DNA from: Pseudovirgaria hyperparasitica
Taxonomy: Eukaryota > Ascomycota > Dothideomycetes > Acrospermales > Acrospermaceae
Length of the DNA: 64,000 bases
Reading direction: 5' to 3'
Assembly: GCF_010093815.1 (NCBI RefSeq)
Contig: NW_022985558.1
Location: 1,507,819 to 1,571,818 of the forward strand
Shown here piece after piece: positions 37,151-51,095 of the stretch. The position numbers and the translations under genes were made by a program. Under the pieces are notes generated by a model. That model had not been told where the DNA came from and did no database searches. It saw only the letters and a list, made by a program, of their open reading frames with translations. Numbering within the stretch: position 1 is the stretch's first letter; every line of letters starts with the position of its first letter.

Positions 37151-38565
37151 TCCTTAGAGGCGCGACTATCCTTGCGCGGTAGCGGCTTTAACTATGCCTT
37201 TTAGTCATCCTATTATCTTTAGAATAGTCTACTATCCCGCCTAACTACCTTCTAGAGGGGAGGTTAGGGGTATTATAAAGGAAGGGCTTATAGTAGGTAT
37301 TATATTCTATAACTATCTCGCGCCTCTCGCTTTTATTATACGAATATATTCTATAACCTATTTATGTTTTATACACGTTATCGACCACGATAGGTGTTTC
37401 CTATCGTAGTTTAAACACTATACTATGTCCCTGTTTCTTGGTCCGTCTCCTCGCAGTTCATAAGGGCACTCCTAGGTAGCGTGGTCTCTATAGTACTATC
37501 CGTACTTAGTCTTCTATAAGTACCTTTATATAGTATATCTATACCCTTAATAGTTAAAGTACTATATTATTACCTATACCCTATCCCATGGCTCGGCTAT
37601 AAGGAGCTCTTCTTCTACTAGGAATCCCTCCTATATAATATATTATATAAGGGCGGGGTCTCGGAGCTCTATAATTATAGTAGAGTATTTTTTCGCCGTT
37701 GTCTTAATCGTCTATAGGTTCTTCTACCACGCTTTCACGATCTTAATCCCTAGGTATTTTCGCGTGTTAGATTATTCTATACGCGTAATATCCTCCGTAC
37801 CGATAGCCTATCCCTACACGGGTACTACGTATACTATAATCGGGTATATAGCTACCCTAATAGACGCGCTAGGGAAGATACTACCTATCGCGTTCGGATC
37901 TCGTAAGATGTTTTACTACGTAGTATTTATTATAGTAGTAAGTACTACTCTACCTAGCGTAACTTTAGTAGCCACGACGCTTAACTACATTCCTTTCTAT
38001 TTATTAATCTTATTTATAATTTCCTTTAGGGATGCCTATTAGACCTACGCTAGCGTGTTCTTATCCTAGATTATAATATATATACTATATACTCTATCTA
38101 TGGTCCTAGTAGTCCTTAGTGCGGTAGCTCCGGGTATTACTATAATCTAAGCCCACGTGTTAGGGCGCTTACCTTAGGATAGCTCTTCCTAGATTCTCCG
38201 TAGGCTAGCTTCTATTCGGTCGAGTCTACTACTAGGTTCCTCTCGTAGTAACTTCCTTTCTTTCTCTATAATTCCTCTTAGGTTCCGGATAAGGTCCCGG
38301 AATATATAAAGGAGGGTCTTCTTTCCCTCCTCGGCGTCCCTCTCTATACGTATTACCTAGTATTTAATTTTATCTAGGAGGGTCTCCCCTCTCGGGGTCC
38401 CCTCAGTCTAGGTTATCTATAGCACTTCGCACCCTTAGTTAGTTCCTATATTTTAGATAGGTGTCTAGCTATCTATATTAATATCGCTATATAGCCGTTT
38501 CTACCGTACTAGTAGGGGTATATCCGGCGTCTACCGGGGTATTACGATGCCTAAGGCCGCTATAG

Positions 38566-38596
38566 TTATTAGTTAAGGGTAGCCCTTAACTAATAA
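38566..38596. repeat. 5' palindrome of LINE-A
   Basis: Same 14-nt arms, loop TAG, about 240 bp from the element's 5' end. Spaced 4,777 bp from the 3' copy. Confidence 0.95.
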
Positions 38597-38833
38597 AAGG
38601 GGGTCGGCGTGTTAGCGTTTATTAGATATGGTCTATGCTTATATTATTAAAGAGTCTTCGAGTATATATATATAGTATCTCTATACGTCGGTATCGTTAC
38701 ATATTATACGCTATACGTACGCACGTATGTCGGAGGTTATTATACTCGGTATACTCTATCGTTTAATGTATGTAAATTGCTGTTTTACCCCGAATTAACT
38801 AGTTTAGTCCGTTAGGGTGTGAGAAGTTTTTTT

Positions 38834-41800
38834 TAGAGGAAATATAAATAGAATAAGAAGGGATCTATACTTAACCTTACCCTTACTATAGAATATATAA
38901 GCTATAGAGTATAATACTATTATCTAAGTAAGATATAGATAGACTCTAACTATAACTATATAGAGACTATAATAGATATATCTATATCTAATAAATAATA
39001 GAGAAGATAGTTCTAGAAAGATACTAACTAGAAGAAATATAGAGAGAATCTAGAATTAGTAATTCTAGATTTCTCTATAGTTAATATATCTAATAGTCTA
39101 GCTATAGATAGAGCTATATAAGTTCTTCTTTAAGTCTTCTAAGACTTAAGAGATAAATATATACTATATTAAATATATAAGCCTCTAGATATAAGAGATA
39201 TATCTTAAATATATAAAAGTAGATAGAAAGCCCGGAGACTATATATATATACTATATCTAGATAGCTAAGGTATAGAAGAAATAGAAAGAGATAATCTAA
39301 TCTTATAATAGAACCCTCTATAATAAATAATATAAATACTAGTATATAATTACTAATAAATATATATAATAAGCTATAGAGCTATAGTATATAGTAAAGT
39401 AGACTAAGAGTATAGATATACTAATACTATTACTACTAATACCTCCCCTAATATACTAGGAAAGAATATATACTATAAGCCTAGAAAAGATAGAGATTCT
39501 ATATAAAGTTATATTTCCCTCTCTAGAGCTAGTAGATCTATCTAATATTAATAATACTATATATCTAGATATAGTTAATATCTCTATAGAGATTATAGAA
39601 GGGGATATATTTAATACTATTAAAGTACTTCTAAATAATAAAGTATCTAGACTAGATAGAATACTAAATAGATACCTTAAATATACTATATAGATAACTC
39701 TACTACTTATTAGTCTTATCTTCTAGATATATACTAAGAATAGATACTATCTCTAAAGTTTCTAGACTATCTATACTATTATACTTATAAAGCTAGAGAA
39801 GAATTCTAACTCTCTTAAAGAATAGAGACTAATTACCCTTCTCTTCTATCTTAGTAAGATACTTAAGACTATAATTATAAAAAGATAAGTATTATAGTAT
39901 AGAAATATAATCTTCTTCTAGTAAACTAGAAAGTAAAGACTAGAAGCTCTCTAATTAGTACTATTTAATATATTCTTAAAGTTATCTAGACTATATAGAA
40001 GTAGAGATATATAGTAATACTACTCTCTATTAATATAGCTAGTATATTTAATAAGATAAACTATATAAGACTTATCTATAATCTATAGAAGAGATATATA
40101 TCTAAATAGATTATAAAGTTTATATAGTTCTTTATTACTAAAAGAATTAGCTAGATATATATCTCTAGATATTAAAGTAAATATAAGAAGATAATATATA
40201 GTATTCTATAAGGAAATACTATCTCCCTAATTCTCTTTATCTTCTTTACTATAGATCTTCTATAGAGAATATAATATATAGAGATAGTAGAATATACTAA
40301 TAATATATACCTTCTAGCTATTAATAATAATACTAGTCTAATATATAAATACCTTAAATATAATTATAAAAGCTATATCTAGTAGGTAAAATACTATAGA
40401 GTAAAGTTTGCCCCTAAGAAATATTAACTTATATACTTTATTAATTACTATAGAAGATAGACTACTAAGAAAGAAGAGTAATATTCTAGAATAGATACTT
40501 TTACTAAGCTACTAATATAGAGTATATATATACTAGATATTATAATTAATAATAAACTTAAATAGAGACTATAGATTATATATACTATATCTAGACCCCT
40601 TAAGATAGAAACTACTATATATTAGATTATAGTCTCTATATAAAGAACTACCTAGAATAAGATATACTAGTTATTTATCTCTATAGTATAATCTATCTTT
40701 ATATATAGATATAAATACTAGTATATAACTCTTATATAGACTAGATAAATAAAGCTTAAGTCTATATAGAACTATATACTCTATCTTATATCTAGTATAT
40801 ATAAAGCTACTAATATAGTACTACTATAACGTAAGATAAATATAATAAATATATAGAACTTCTACTAGATATAGAGGGTAATATACTTTACTAAATAATA
40901 AGTATAGAAATATATAGAATATATAGAATATACTTTTACTATACTATAAATATAAGTTAGTATCTATTATTAAGTACTTCTATATATAGACTATACTTAT
41001 ATATAGTATAAGTATCTAATAGAGATAGACTTAAATTAGATTATATAAGAGATTAAAGATAATCTAGATATCTTTCTAGACTAGTAGAACCCTTAGAAGC
41101 TTATATAGACTATGAAATTATAGACCTAGAATAAATAGAGAGAAGCTCTTTAAATCTATTAGATATTCTAATAGAAAAGATATCTAGAGTAGATTTAAGA
41201 ACTATAGAAGGAACTACGTAAATAGATATATAAAGGGCTTATAAAAGCCTAGATATCTATTCTCCTCTAAGTCTAAATAGAAGCTATAGAACTTCTATAC
41301 TATCTATACTAGAGAGGTATTCTAGATATATCTCTATAGTATAAAATATATAGCTAGAGAGATATAATATAATACTATCTTATAATATACCTAGACCTCT
41401 ATATATAAAGATAATTACTTATCTATATAATAAGAACCTCTAAAATTACGTGCTAGCTTAATAAGTACCCTAAGAAGATTACTAGATAGATACTTATATA
41501 TCTTCTACTTTCTTAATACTAATAGATCTAAATATATATACTAGAAGAAACTAGATATATATTAGATAGACTCTAGTATATACTAGAAGAACTCTAGAAG
41601 AACTCTAATTATTAGTTAAGGGTAACCCTTAACTAATAACCTCTATACTCTATATATACTATCTAAGAGTAAAATAATAGTACTATAGATTATAGGTCTA
41701 GAGGTATTTCTAGTAGCTATATACTTAAGATAATATAAAGACTTAATAAGATATAGTAGTAGAGTGAAGAGAGTTTTTCCTCTTATAGAGGTTTCTTCTT

Positions 41801-41883
41801 ATATAATAGCTTAGACTAGAGAAGGTATATATCTATAGAGTAGACTACTCTATCTAGTTATATAATAATAATATTATTATTAT
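38834..41883 (+). mobile_element. Tad1-like LINE-B, 3' part
   Basis: Continues LINE-B after LINE-A: rest of the endonuclease (to about 39,080), RT (about 39,500-40,380, catalytic box eroded near 40,290), C-terminal region, 3' palindrome 41,609-41,639 and (ATT)n tail to 41,883, followed by the 16-bp TSD shared with 32,431. CpG is almost absent, so it is clearly older than LINE-A. Confidence 0.88.
41609..41639. repeat. 3' palindrome of LINE-B
   Basis: Perfect 14-nt arms with loop TAA; kept perfect although the surrounding element is strongly mutated. Confidence 0.95.
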
Positions 41884-41948
41884 TATAGATAGTCTTAGAT
41901 AATAATCTAAGACTAAGATAGATACTAATAGAGAGAACTAATTATAGA

Positions 41949-41972
41949 TACTTAGAATAGATATTCTAAGTA
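41949..41972. repeat. dyad in the E3c LTR
   Basis: TACTTAGAATA, GA, exact reverse complement; a second, imperfect copy near 42,026-42,048. Confidence 0.8.
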
Positions 41973-42399
41973 GTATACTAAATAATTAGAAATAGAATAC
42001 TATTATTCTAAGTAGTATACTAGATACTTAGAATAGGTATTCTAATTAGAGAATCTTAGTAGAACTATATAGACTCTTTAAATCTAATCTCTATAGATAG
42101 TTCTATAGTAATTAATTTAAACTTATATTAATATAAGTACTACTTTACTTATCTACTAGCTAGTTACTATTTATACTCTATTAATACTTATTATAAAACT
42201 ACTTATACTTTTCTAAGCCTTCTAAGTATCTTTATCTTTAGAAAAGCTAGAATACTTAATATAATAGACTACTTTAGAAATAAGCTATACTCTTACTAGA
42301 AAATTTTATTATAGTTTAATTACTCTTACTTAGACTCTAAAGTAGATACTTATACTATCTTTATAAATATAAAATAGTAAATAATAGATAGTTTCTATC

Positions 42400-43800
42400 T
42401 TTATAAACTATTCTATAAGCTCTAACTATAGAATAAGTTAAATATCTTATTATAGAATTAGAGAAGTAAGTTATAGAGCTTTAGAAGAAAAATATTAAAC
42501 TTAAAAAGACTAAGAAGAACTTTAAAAGAAAAATACTTAAGTCTTTTAAAGGTAAGTAAAGTAAACTCTAAGAATTTATAATATAGATTAGAATATATTT
42601 CTAGATCTATTAAATCTAGAATCTATAGAAGAATAAGTTATATTTACTACTAGATTACTAAAGAGAGATATACTTACTTAGTTTAAACTCTACTTAAGAG
42701 ACTTTATTAAAAGTAACCCTTAGAATTAATAGAATAATACTATTAAGATATTTAAATACTTTAAAGAATTTAAGAAATATATTAAGATAATTTTTAGAGA
42801 TATAGATAAATAAAGAATAGCTAAGAGATAGATTTAGTAAATTATTTAATAAAATCTATATCTAACTATATCTCTAAATTCTAATAAATTTCTAGCTAGT
42901 TAGACTAGAATAATAAATCTCTAATTCTCTACTTCTATATAGAGCTATATAATAATATAAAGAATAAGATCTCTAGAGAAAGAGACTACTCTACTAATCT
43001 CTTAGAGTATATTAAGCTTATAGTCTAGATTAATAACTAATTATATAAAAGATACTATAAGAAACGAAAGAAAAAGATTTTTTAATCTATACTTAAATAA
43101 ATATAAGAAAGGGCTACGCTAATTAGACTCTAAACTACTTATATAAGAGATTCTATAATAGATCTATACTAATAGAACTTAGTATCTTATAGAAAAACTA
43201 GCTATCTAATAAAGAAAGGGAATAACTAAAGAAGAAAGATAAGTATCTCTACTATAAGAAAAAGAAATACTATATCTATAAATATCTAAAAAATAAGAAT
43301 AAGAAAAATTAGATTAAAGATCTAATACTAAGATAAGAAAACTTTATTATAGAAAAAGAAGAAGTATTCTATATAGCTATATTATAGACTAGTTATACTA
43401 ATAACCTCTACTTTATATAAAAGCTAGAAATAAATAGAGTAGAATAGTATCTAAAGAAAAGAGATATTTCAATAGCTAGTAAATAACTCCTTCTACTCTA
43501 TGAAAAAATAGAACTATAAAAATATCTAGATATAATAAGAAGATCTAGACTAACTAAAGAAATAATATCTAAAGAAGTAATAGCTAAAGAAAATATTATA
43601 GAGAAAGATAGTAAGAAAGAAACCCTTACTACTAAAGAATTATATAATAAGTTAATAATAGAATAAAACCCTAGTACTTACTATACTATCTATTATTATA
43701 GAAAATATATAGATAAGAATAATAAAGATCTATTCTTAAAAGATATATAGATTTAACTAGAAGATAATTAACTTATCTTGTCTTACTAAGAAGAATATAA
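42400..43800 (+). pseudogene. gag of E3c with degraded zinc knuckle
   Basis: Plus-strand frame aligned to E3a gag. The knuckle near 43,240-43,285 reads 'KYLYYKKKKYYIYKY', with all Cys and the His changed to Tyr by C-to-T/G-to-A. Dense TAG/TAA. Confidence 0.7.
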
Positions 43801-44118
43801 TAAGACCTTCTAGATTATCTATTTATATAATAATTATCTTTAATATCTCTATAAGAAGTACACCTAGAAATAGTTTCTATAGTAGTACTAGAATTAATTA
43901 ATTCTAAAAGTATTTAAGAATAAAGATATATAATAGTATAAAATAATCTTAGAAGAAGCTAATAAAAACTACTTTATATTAAGATAAGTAGAAACTAAGA
44001 TTTATTAAGAGAACTAATATATCTAATACCTAGATATTATATACCGGATATATCTAATATCTAAGGCTATTATATAGTATAACCTCTAAGTAGATTTAGA
44101 TAAAATTAAGAAACAAGT

Positions 44119-44240
44119 TATAAAAATTATAGATATAAGATAGTAGTCTAATAGATTATAGAAGAATATAGAAATATATTTAAAAGAGTAGTCTACTCTT
44201 ATAATAAGGTTAATTTCTAAGAAGTAGAAATTAGATTTAT
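44119..44240 (-). mobile_element. partial LTR of the G2 family
   Basis: Aligns in reverse to the 3' part of the LTR at 57,504 and to 27,580-27,680. It starts at the LTR end (TATA at 44,119) and is cut at about 44,240 by the LINE-E tail. No internal G2 sequence is attached, so it may be a solo-LTR remnant. Confidence 0.75.
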
Positions 44241-46025
44241 ATAATAATAATAATATTATTATATAACTAGGTAGAGTAGTTTACTCTATAGATATATACC
44301 TTCTCTAGTCTAAGCTATTATATAAGAAGAAACCCTTATAAAAGAAAAAACTTCCTTCTCTCTATTATTATATCTTATTAAGTCTTTATATCTTCTTAAA
44401 TATATAGCTATTAGATATATCTATAGATCTATAACCTATATTACTATTATTTTACCCTTAGATAGTATATATAGAGTATAGGGGTTATTAGTTAAGAGTT
44501 ACCCTTAACTAATAATTAGATTTTTCCTAGGGTTCTTCTAGTATATAATAGAGTCTATCTAGTATATATCTAGTTTCTTCTAGTATATATATCTAGATCT
44601 ACTAGTATTAAGAGAGTAGAAGATATATAAGTATCTATTAGATAATCTTCTTAGAGTACTTATTAAGCTAATATATAATATTAGAGATTCTTATTATATA
44701 AATAAGTATTTATCTTTATATATAAAGGTCTAGATATATTATAAGATAGTATTATATTATATCTCTCTAGCTATATATTTTATACTATAGAGATATATCT
44801 AGAATACCCCTCTAATATAGATAGTATATAAGTTCTATAGCTTCTATTTAGACTTAGAGAAGAATAGATATCTAGACTTTTATAAGCTCTTTATATATCT
44901 ATTTACTTAGTTTCTTCTATAGTTCTTAAATCTACTCTAGATATCTATTCTATTAGAATATCTAATAGACTTAGAGAGTCTCTCTCTATTTATTCTAGAT
45001 CTATAATTATATAGTCTATATAAGCTTCTAAGAATTCTACTAGTCTAGAGAGATATCTAGATTATCTCTAATTTCTTATATAATATAATTTTAGTCTATC
45101 TCTATTAGATACTTATATTATAGTTAAGTTTAGTCTATATATAGTAGTACTTAATAGTAGATACTAACTTATATATAAAGTATAATAAAAGTATATTCTA
45201 TATATTCTATATATTTCTATACTTATTATTTAATAAAGTATATTACTCTCTATATCTAGTAGAAGTTCTATATATTTATTATATTTATCTTATATTATAG
45301 TAGTACTATATTAATAGCTTTATATATACTAGATATAAAATAGAGTATATAGTTCTATATAGACTTAAGCTTTATTTATCTAGTCTATATAAGAGTTATA
45401 TACTAGTATTTATATCTATATATAAAGATAGATTATACTATAGAGATAAATAACTAGTATATCTTATTCTAGGTAGTTCTTTATATAGAGACTATAATCT
45501 AATATATAGTAGTTTCTATCTTAAGGGGTCTAGATATAGTATATATAATCTATAGTCTCTATTTAAGTTTATTATTAATTATAATATCTAGTATATATAT
45601 ACTCTATATTAGTAGCTTAGTAAAAGTATCTATTCTAGAATATTACTCTTTTTTCTTAGTAGTCTATCTTCTATAGTAGTTAATAAAGTATATAAATTAG
45701 TATTTCTTAGTAGTAAACTTTACTCTATAGTACTTTATCTACTAGATATATCTCTTATAGTCTTATTTAAGATATTTATATATTAGATTAGTATTATTAT
45801 TAATAGCTAGAAGATATATAGTATTAGTATATTCTACTATCTCTATATATTATATTCTTTATAGAAGGTCTATAGTAAAGAAAAGAAAGAGAATTAGAGA
45901 GATAGGATTTTCTTATAGAATACTATATATTAATTTTTTATATTTACTTTAATATCTAGAGATATATATATTTAGATAATTCTTTTAGTAAGAAAGAACT
46001 ATATAAACTTTATAATCTATTTAGA
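44241..46025 (-). mobile_element. Tad1-like LINE-E, 3' part (heavily mutated)
   Basis: (ATT)n tail at the left, 3' palindrome at 44,485-44,515, C-terminal region and part of RT in minus orientation, collinear with LINE-A 33,549-35,330. It is interrupted at 46,025 by LINE-C; the TSD TATAATCTATTTAGA is at 46,011-46,025 and 51,334-51,348. CpG is almost gone. Confidence 0.85.
44485..44515. repeat. 3' palindrome of LINE-E
   Basis: Arms as in the other copies with one changed base (AAGAG for AAGGG), loop TTA. Confidence 0.9.
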
Positions 46026-46287
46026 AAGTCTAACTATACTTATAAGACTAAAAGGAACTTCTTATACTCTAACGGACCAAACTAGTTAATTCGGGGTAAA
46101 ACAGCGATTTACATACATTAAACGATAGAGTATACCGAGTATAATAACCTCCAACACACGTGCGTACGTATAGCGTATAATACGCGACGATACTAACATA
46201 TAGAGATACTATATATATACGCTCGAAGACTCTTCGATAATATAAGTATAGACTATATCTAATAAACGCTAACACGCCGACCCCCTT

Positions 46288-46318
46288 TTATTAGTTAAGG
46301 GCTACCCTTAACTAATAA
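46288..46318. repeat. 5' palindrome of LINE-C
   Basis: 14-nt perfect arms, loop CTA. Confidence 0.95.
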
Positions 46319-46429
46319 CTATAGCGGCCTTAGGCATTATAATACCCCGGTATACGCCGGATATACCCCTACTAGTACGGTAGAAACGGCTATATAGCGA
46401 TATTAATATAGATAGCTAGACACCTATCT

Positions 46430-47690
46430 AAAATATAGGAACTAACTAAGGGTATAAAGCGCTATAGATAATCTAGACTAAGGGGACCCTAAGAGGGGAG
46501 ACCCTCCTAGATAAAATTAAATACTAGATAATACGTATAGAGAGGGACGCCGAGAAGGAAAAGAAAACCCTCCTTTATATATTCTAGGACCTTATCTAGA
46601 ACCTAAGAGGAATCATAGAGAAAGAAAGAAAGTCGCTATAAGAGGAATCTAGTAGTAGACTTAACTAAATAGAAGCCAGCCTACGGAGAATCTAGAAAGA
46701 GCTATTCTAAGGTAAGCGCCCTAACACGTAGGCTTAGATTATAGTAATACCTAGAGCTACTATACTAAGAACCACTAGGACTATAGATAGAGTATATAGT
46801 ATACGTATTATAATCTAGGATAAGAATACACTGGCGTAGGTCTAACGGGCATCCCTAAAGGAAATTATAAATAAGATTAATAAATAGAAAGGAATATAGT
46901 CGAGCGTCGTGGCTACTAAAGTTACGCTAGATAGGGTAGTACTTACTACTATAATAAATACTACGTAGTAAAACATCTCACGAGATCCGAACGTAATAGG
47001 TAGTATCTTCCCCGGCGCGTCTATTAGGGTAGCTATATACCCGATTATAGTATATATAGTACCTATACGGGGATAGGCTATTAGAGCGGAGGATATTACG
47101 CGTATAGAATAATCCAACACGCGAAAATACCTAGGGATTAAGATCGTAAAAGCGTGGTAGAAGAACCTATAGGCGATTAAGACGACGGCGAAAAAACACT
47201 CTACTATAATTATAGAGCTCCGAGACCCCACCCTTATATAATATATTATATAGGAGGGATTCCTAATAGAAGGAGAGCTCCTTATAGCCGAGCCATAGAA
47301 TAGGGCATAGATAATAACATAGTACTTTAACTATTAAGGGTATAGATATACTATATAAAGGTACTTATAGAAGACTAAGTGCGGATAGTACTATAGGGAC
47401 TACGCCATCTAGAAGTGCCCTTATAAACCGCGAGGAGACGGACTAAGAAACAGGGATATAGTATAGTATTTAAACTACGACGGGAAACATCTATTATAGT
47501 CGTCAACGTATATAAAACGTAAATAGGTTATAGAATATATTCGCACGATAAAAGCGAGAGGCGCGAGATAGTTATAGAATATAATATCTACCACGAGCCC
47601 TTTCTTTATAATATCTCTAACCTCCCCTCCGGAAGGTAGTTAGGCGGGATAGTAGACTATTCTAAAGATAATAGGATAACTAAAAGGTAT
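46430..47690 (+). pseudogene. LINE-C ORF1: gag-like protein with CCHC zinc knuckles (RIP-degraded)
   Basis: Plus-strand frame with TAG for Gln. The N-terminal half has helical, Leu/Ile-rich segments, and the C-terminal part holds a row of zinc knuckles typical of Tad1/I-type LINE ORF1. The clearest lies at 47,380-47,417: 'CGQYYRDYAIQKC' when TAG is read as Gln, where C-x2-C-x4-H-x4-C is expected. Another precedes it (about 47,315-47,360) and a third follows (about 47,450-47,510). The protein would bind element RNA. Confidence 0.75.
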
Positions 47691-50600
47691 AGTTAAAGCC
47701 GCTACCGCGTGAGGATAGTCGCGCCTCCAAGGAATAAGCATGTAGATATATATACTCCCTAGTATCTAATAAGAGACTAGAATATACTCCGAATTATATA
47801 GGTAAACGTATAATATAAAAGAGAGAACTAGGCGACGCTCCTCGAAGAGACTAGGGCTATAATACTTACTATCTAGGAACCCTATAAATACTACTAGACG
47901 AGTAAACTAACCATACACCCTAGATACCATACTATATACCCTCTAAGACTAGAAAGACGAGTCCTCTTCCATATTTATAGGTTAATACTACTCTTATTAT
48001 AGTCGTACACTAAGCGCGATAACCTTAGGATAATACTACACCTATAAATAGATATAGGCCCCCTATATATATATAATATATATAACTAATAACGTGTACT
48101 TATACTAGACGAGATACTTAAGGGTACTACGGAACTAGGGTAATATATCCTCCTAGGAGACTTTAACCTCTACTACTAATAGTAGGGAGGCCTAGCCGTG
48201 GTTAGGGAAGAACTTAGAGTAAGGGAACTACGCACCCGCTACTACGACTTCCTATATCTACTTACACCTATAGAATAAGTTATATAGAAAAAATATAAAT
48301 AGGACGAAGACGGGTCCACGCTTAATCTTACCTTCGCTACGGAGTATATTAGTCACCGGATCTAATACTACCGCCTAGGCTAGGTATAGACGGATTCCGA
48401 CTATAAATATATAGAAACCGTAATAAATGTATATACCCCGAATAAATAACGGGGACGATAGATATAGAAGGACACCGACTAGGAAAAGTACCTAAAGGAC
48501 CTAGAATCGGCGATTCTAGATCCCTCTATAGTCGATATATCTAATAACCTAGCTATAGACTAGGCCGTATAGATACTCCTATAAATATACTAGAATACGA
48601 GAAATAAACACGTACTATACTAAATATACCGGCCCCCGGAAGCAAAGAGGATTCCTTAAGTACGGGAAAGTAGATAAGACGCCCAAAGGCTATATAGACG
48701 TGTATACCGTACGAGAATACCTAAGTCATAGAAAGAATAGAAGGAAGTAATATAATAACGCGATAAAGTTCTCCGTAACGAAAGGTATAAATAGTAGTAT
48801 ATAATTACTAGTTAATAGACACGATATATAATAGGGCTATAGCGCATGGCGAAATAGGCTAAGGGCGTAGATACTCCGATACCCCTACCACTTATACCTC
48901 CCCTAATATATTAGGGGAGAATATACTCTACGGGCCTTAAGAAAACTAAGGCCCTACGGGAGGCCATGTTCCCTCTCCCGGAACTAGTAGACCTATTAGA
49001 TATTTACGGCGCCGAATATCTATACGCGGTAGACATCCCCGAAGAAGTTATAGAGGAGGATATACTTAATATTATTAAGATACTCCTAAATAATAAAGCA
49101 CCCGGACTAGATGGAATTCTAAATCGATACCTAAAAAGCACTATAAAAGCGACCCTACTACTTATTACTTATATATTCTAAGTATACGTTACGTAAGGGT
49201 ACCACCCCTAGAGCTTCCGAGTCATCTATACTATTATACTCCCGAAGCTAGAAAAGAGCCCTAACTCCCTAAAGGGATAGAGACTAATCGCCCTTCTCTC
49301 CTACCTAGATAAGATACTAGAGGCCACGATAGCGAAGAAGATAAGTACCGCGGTATAGGAATATAATCTCCTCCCTCCGAACTAGAAGGCAAAGGTAGAT
49401 AGCTCCCTAATAATAGCTATCTAATATATTATTAAAGTTATCTAGGCCGCATAGAAATAGGGACGGGTAGTATTACTCCTCTCCCTTAATATAGCCGGAG
49501 CGTTTAATAAGGTAAACTATATAAGACTTATTCATAACCTCCGGATAAGACGAATACTAGAATAGATTATACGCTTTATATAGTTATTCCTTATAGGAAG
49601 AATAACTTAGATATATATCCCTAGGTACTAGAGCGAATATAAAGAAACGGTATACGGCATCCTATAAGGGAGTACTATCTCTCCAATCCTATTCCTCTTC
49701 TTTATAGTAGACCTTCTTTAAGAAATAAAGTATATAGAGGTAGTCGGATACGCCGATAATATATATCTCCTAGCTATTAATAATAATACTAACTAAATAT
49801 ATAGATAACTAGAATAGGACTACGAGAGGTATCTCTAGTAGGTAAAACGCTACGGAGTAAAGTTCGCCCCGGAGAAATACTAGCTTATATACTTTATTAA
49901 TCGTTAAGGGAAATAGGTAACTAGGGAAGGCGAACGACGCCCCCGAATTAACGTATTTAATAAACTACTAGTATAAAGTATATACGCGCTCGGAGTTATA
50001 CTAGATAGTAAGCTTAAATAGGGACTATAAGTAGTATATACCGTCTCTAGGGCCCTCTAGATAGAAGCCGCTATATAACGGATTATAGCCTCTATATAGG
50101 GAACCGCCCGGGATAAGACACGCTAGCTATATATATCTATAGCACGACCCGCCTTCACGTACGGATACGAGTACTAGTATACGGCCCTTATATAGACTAG
50201 GTAAATAAAGCTCGAATCCATATAGAACTATATACTCCGTCTTATATTAGGCGTATATAAAGCTACTAACACGGTACTACTATAACGCGAGATAGACGTT
50301 ATAAGTATATATAACTTCTACTAGATATAGAGGGTGGTATACTTTACTAAATAATAAGTATAGGAACGTATAGAAAACGTAGAATATACTTTTACCGTGC
50401 TACGTGTACGAATTAGTATATATTACCACGCACTTCTATATATAGGCTAGAATCGAATACGGTATAGATACTTAATAGAAGCCGACTCTAGCTAAATAGT
50501 ATAAGAAGTCCGAGATAACCCGGACGCTCTCCTAGACTAGTAGAGCCTTTAAGAACTTATAAAAAATATATAGTCGTGGACTTAAGATAAGTAGAAAGAG

Positions 50601-51060
50601 ATACTCTATACCTACTAGACCTTCTAGTAGAATAGGTATCTAGAGTAGATTCGAGGGCCATAGAAGGAACTAAGTAAATAGATATATAAAGGGCTAACGA
50701 AAGCCTAAGTATCTATACTTATCTAAGCCCGAACGGGCGCTATAGAACTTCTATACTATATCTATAAGAGAGGCGTTCCTAATACCTCTCTATAGTATAA
50801 GGCGTATAGCCGGAGAGGTATAATACGCCACTATCTAGCTATATACCCTAACCTCTATATATAATAGTAATAGCTTATCTATGTTATAAAGACTTTAGAT
50901 ATTATATAATAGCTTAATAAGTACCCTAAGGACGTCTCCCGATAGATACTTATATATCTACTACTCCTCTAGTACTAGTAGACCCGGAAATATATACTAG
51001 AAGAGACCCGGTATACGCCGGTAGTAACCCGATATATACCGGAAGAACCCCGGGAGAACC
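47690..51060 (+). pseudogene. LINE-C ORF2: endonuclease-reverse transcriptase (RIP-degraded)
   Basis: Endonuclease of the exonuclease-endonuclease-phosphatase fold at about 47,740-48,500 (recognisable 'LLGDFNLYY' block near 48,150, family 'GDFNxHH'). RT starts at about 48,960, where 71 codons are open (48,966-49,181) with 'NNKAPGLDGI'. The catalytic box at 49,749-49,760 reads YADN for YADD. The RT thumb-like tail runs to about 50,400, followed by a less clear C-terminal region. TAG stops throughout the rest. Confidence 0.88.
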
Positions 51061-51064
51061 CCGA

Positions 51065-51095
51065 TTATTAGTTAAGGATAGCCCTTAACTAATAA
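51065..51095. repeat. 3' palindrome of LINE-C
   Basis: Arms as in the other copies with one mismatch (AAGGA), loop TAG. Spaced 4,777 bp from the 5' copy, as in LINE-A. Confidence 0.95.

Larger units (their letters stand above)
33549..38833 (-). mobile_element. full-length Tad1-like LINE-A (minus), inserted in LINE-B
   Basis: 5,285 bp, flanked by a 14-bp TSD. The 3' end at the left is an (ATT)n tail on the element strand; the 5' end at the right has an A-rich run near 38,826-38,833. Order on the minus strand: 5' palindrome 38,566-38,596, ORF1 with zinc knuckles (about 38,500-37,250), apurinic-type endonuclease (about 37,150-36,300), RT (best-preserved frame 35,918-35,703, catalytic box at 35,124-35,135), C-terminal region, 3' palindrome 33,789-33,819, tail. 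Moderate RIP, CpG kept. Family: Tad1/I-type non-LTR retrotransposons of ascomycetes. Confidence 0.92.
41884..44118 (+). mobile_element. E3c LTR retrotransposon, main part
   Basis: Resumes the E3 LTR after LINE-B (dyad at 41,949-41,972), then gag (about 42,400-43,800). Homology with E3a runs to about 44,110 and stops where a G2-type LTR fragment starts at 44,119. Confidence 0.75.
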
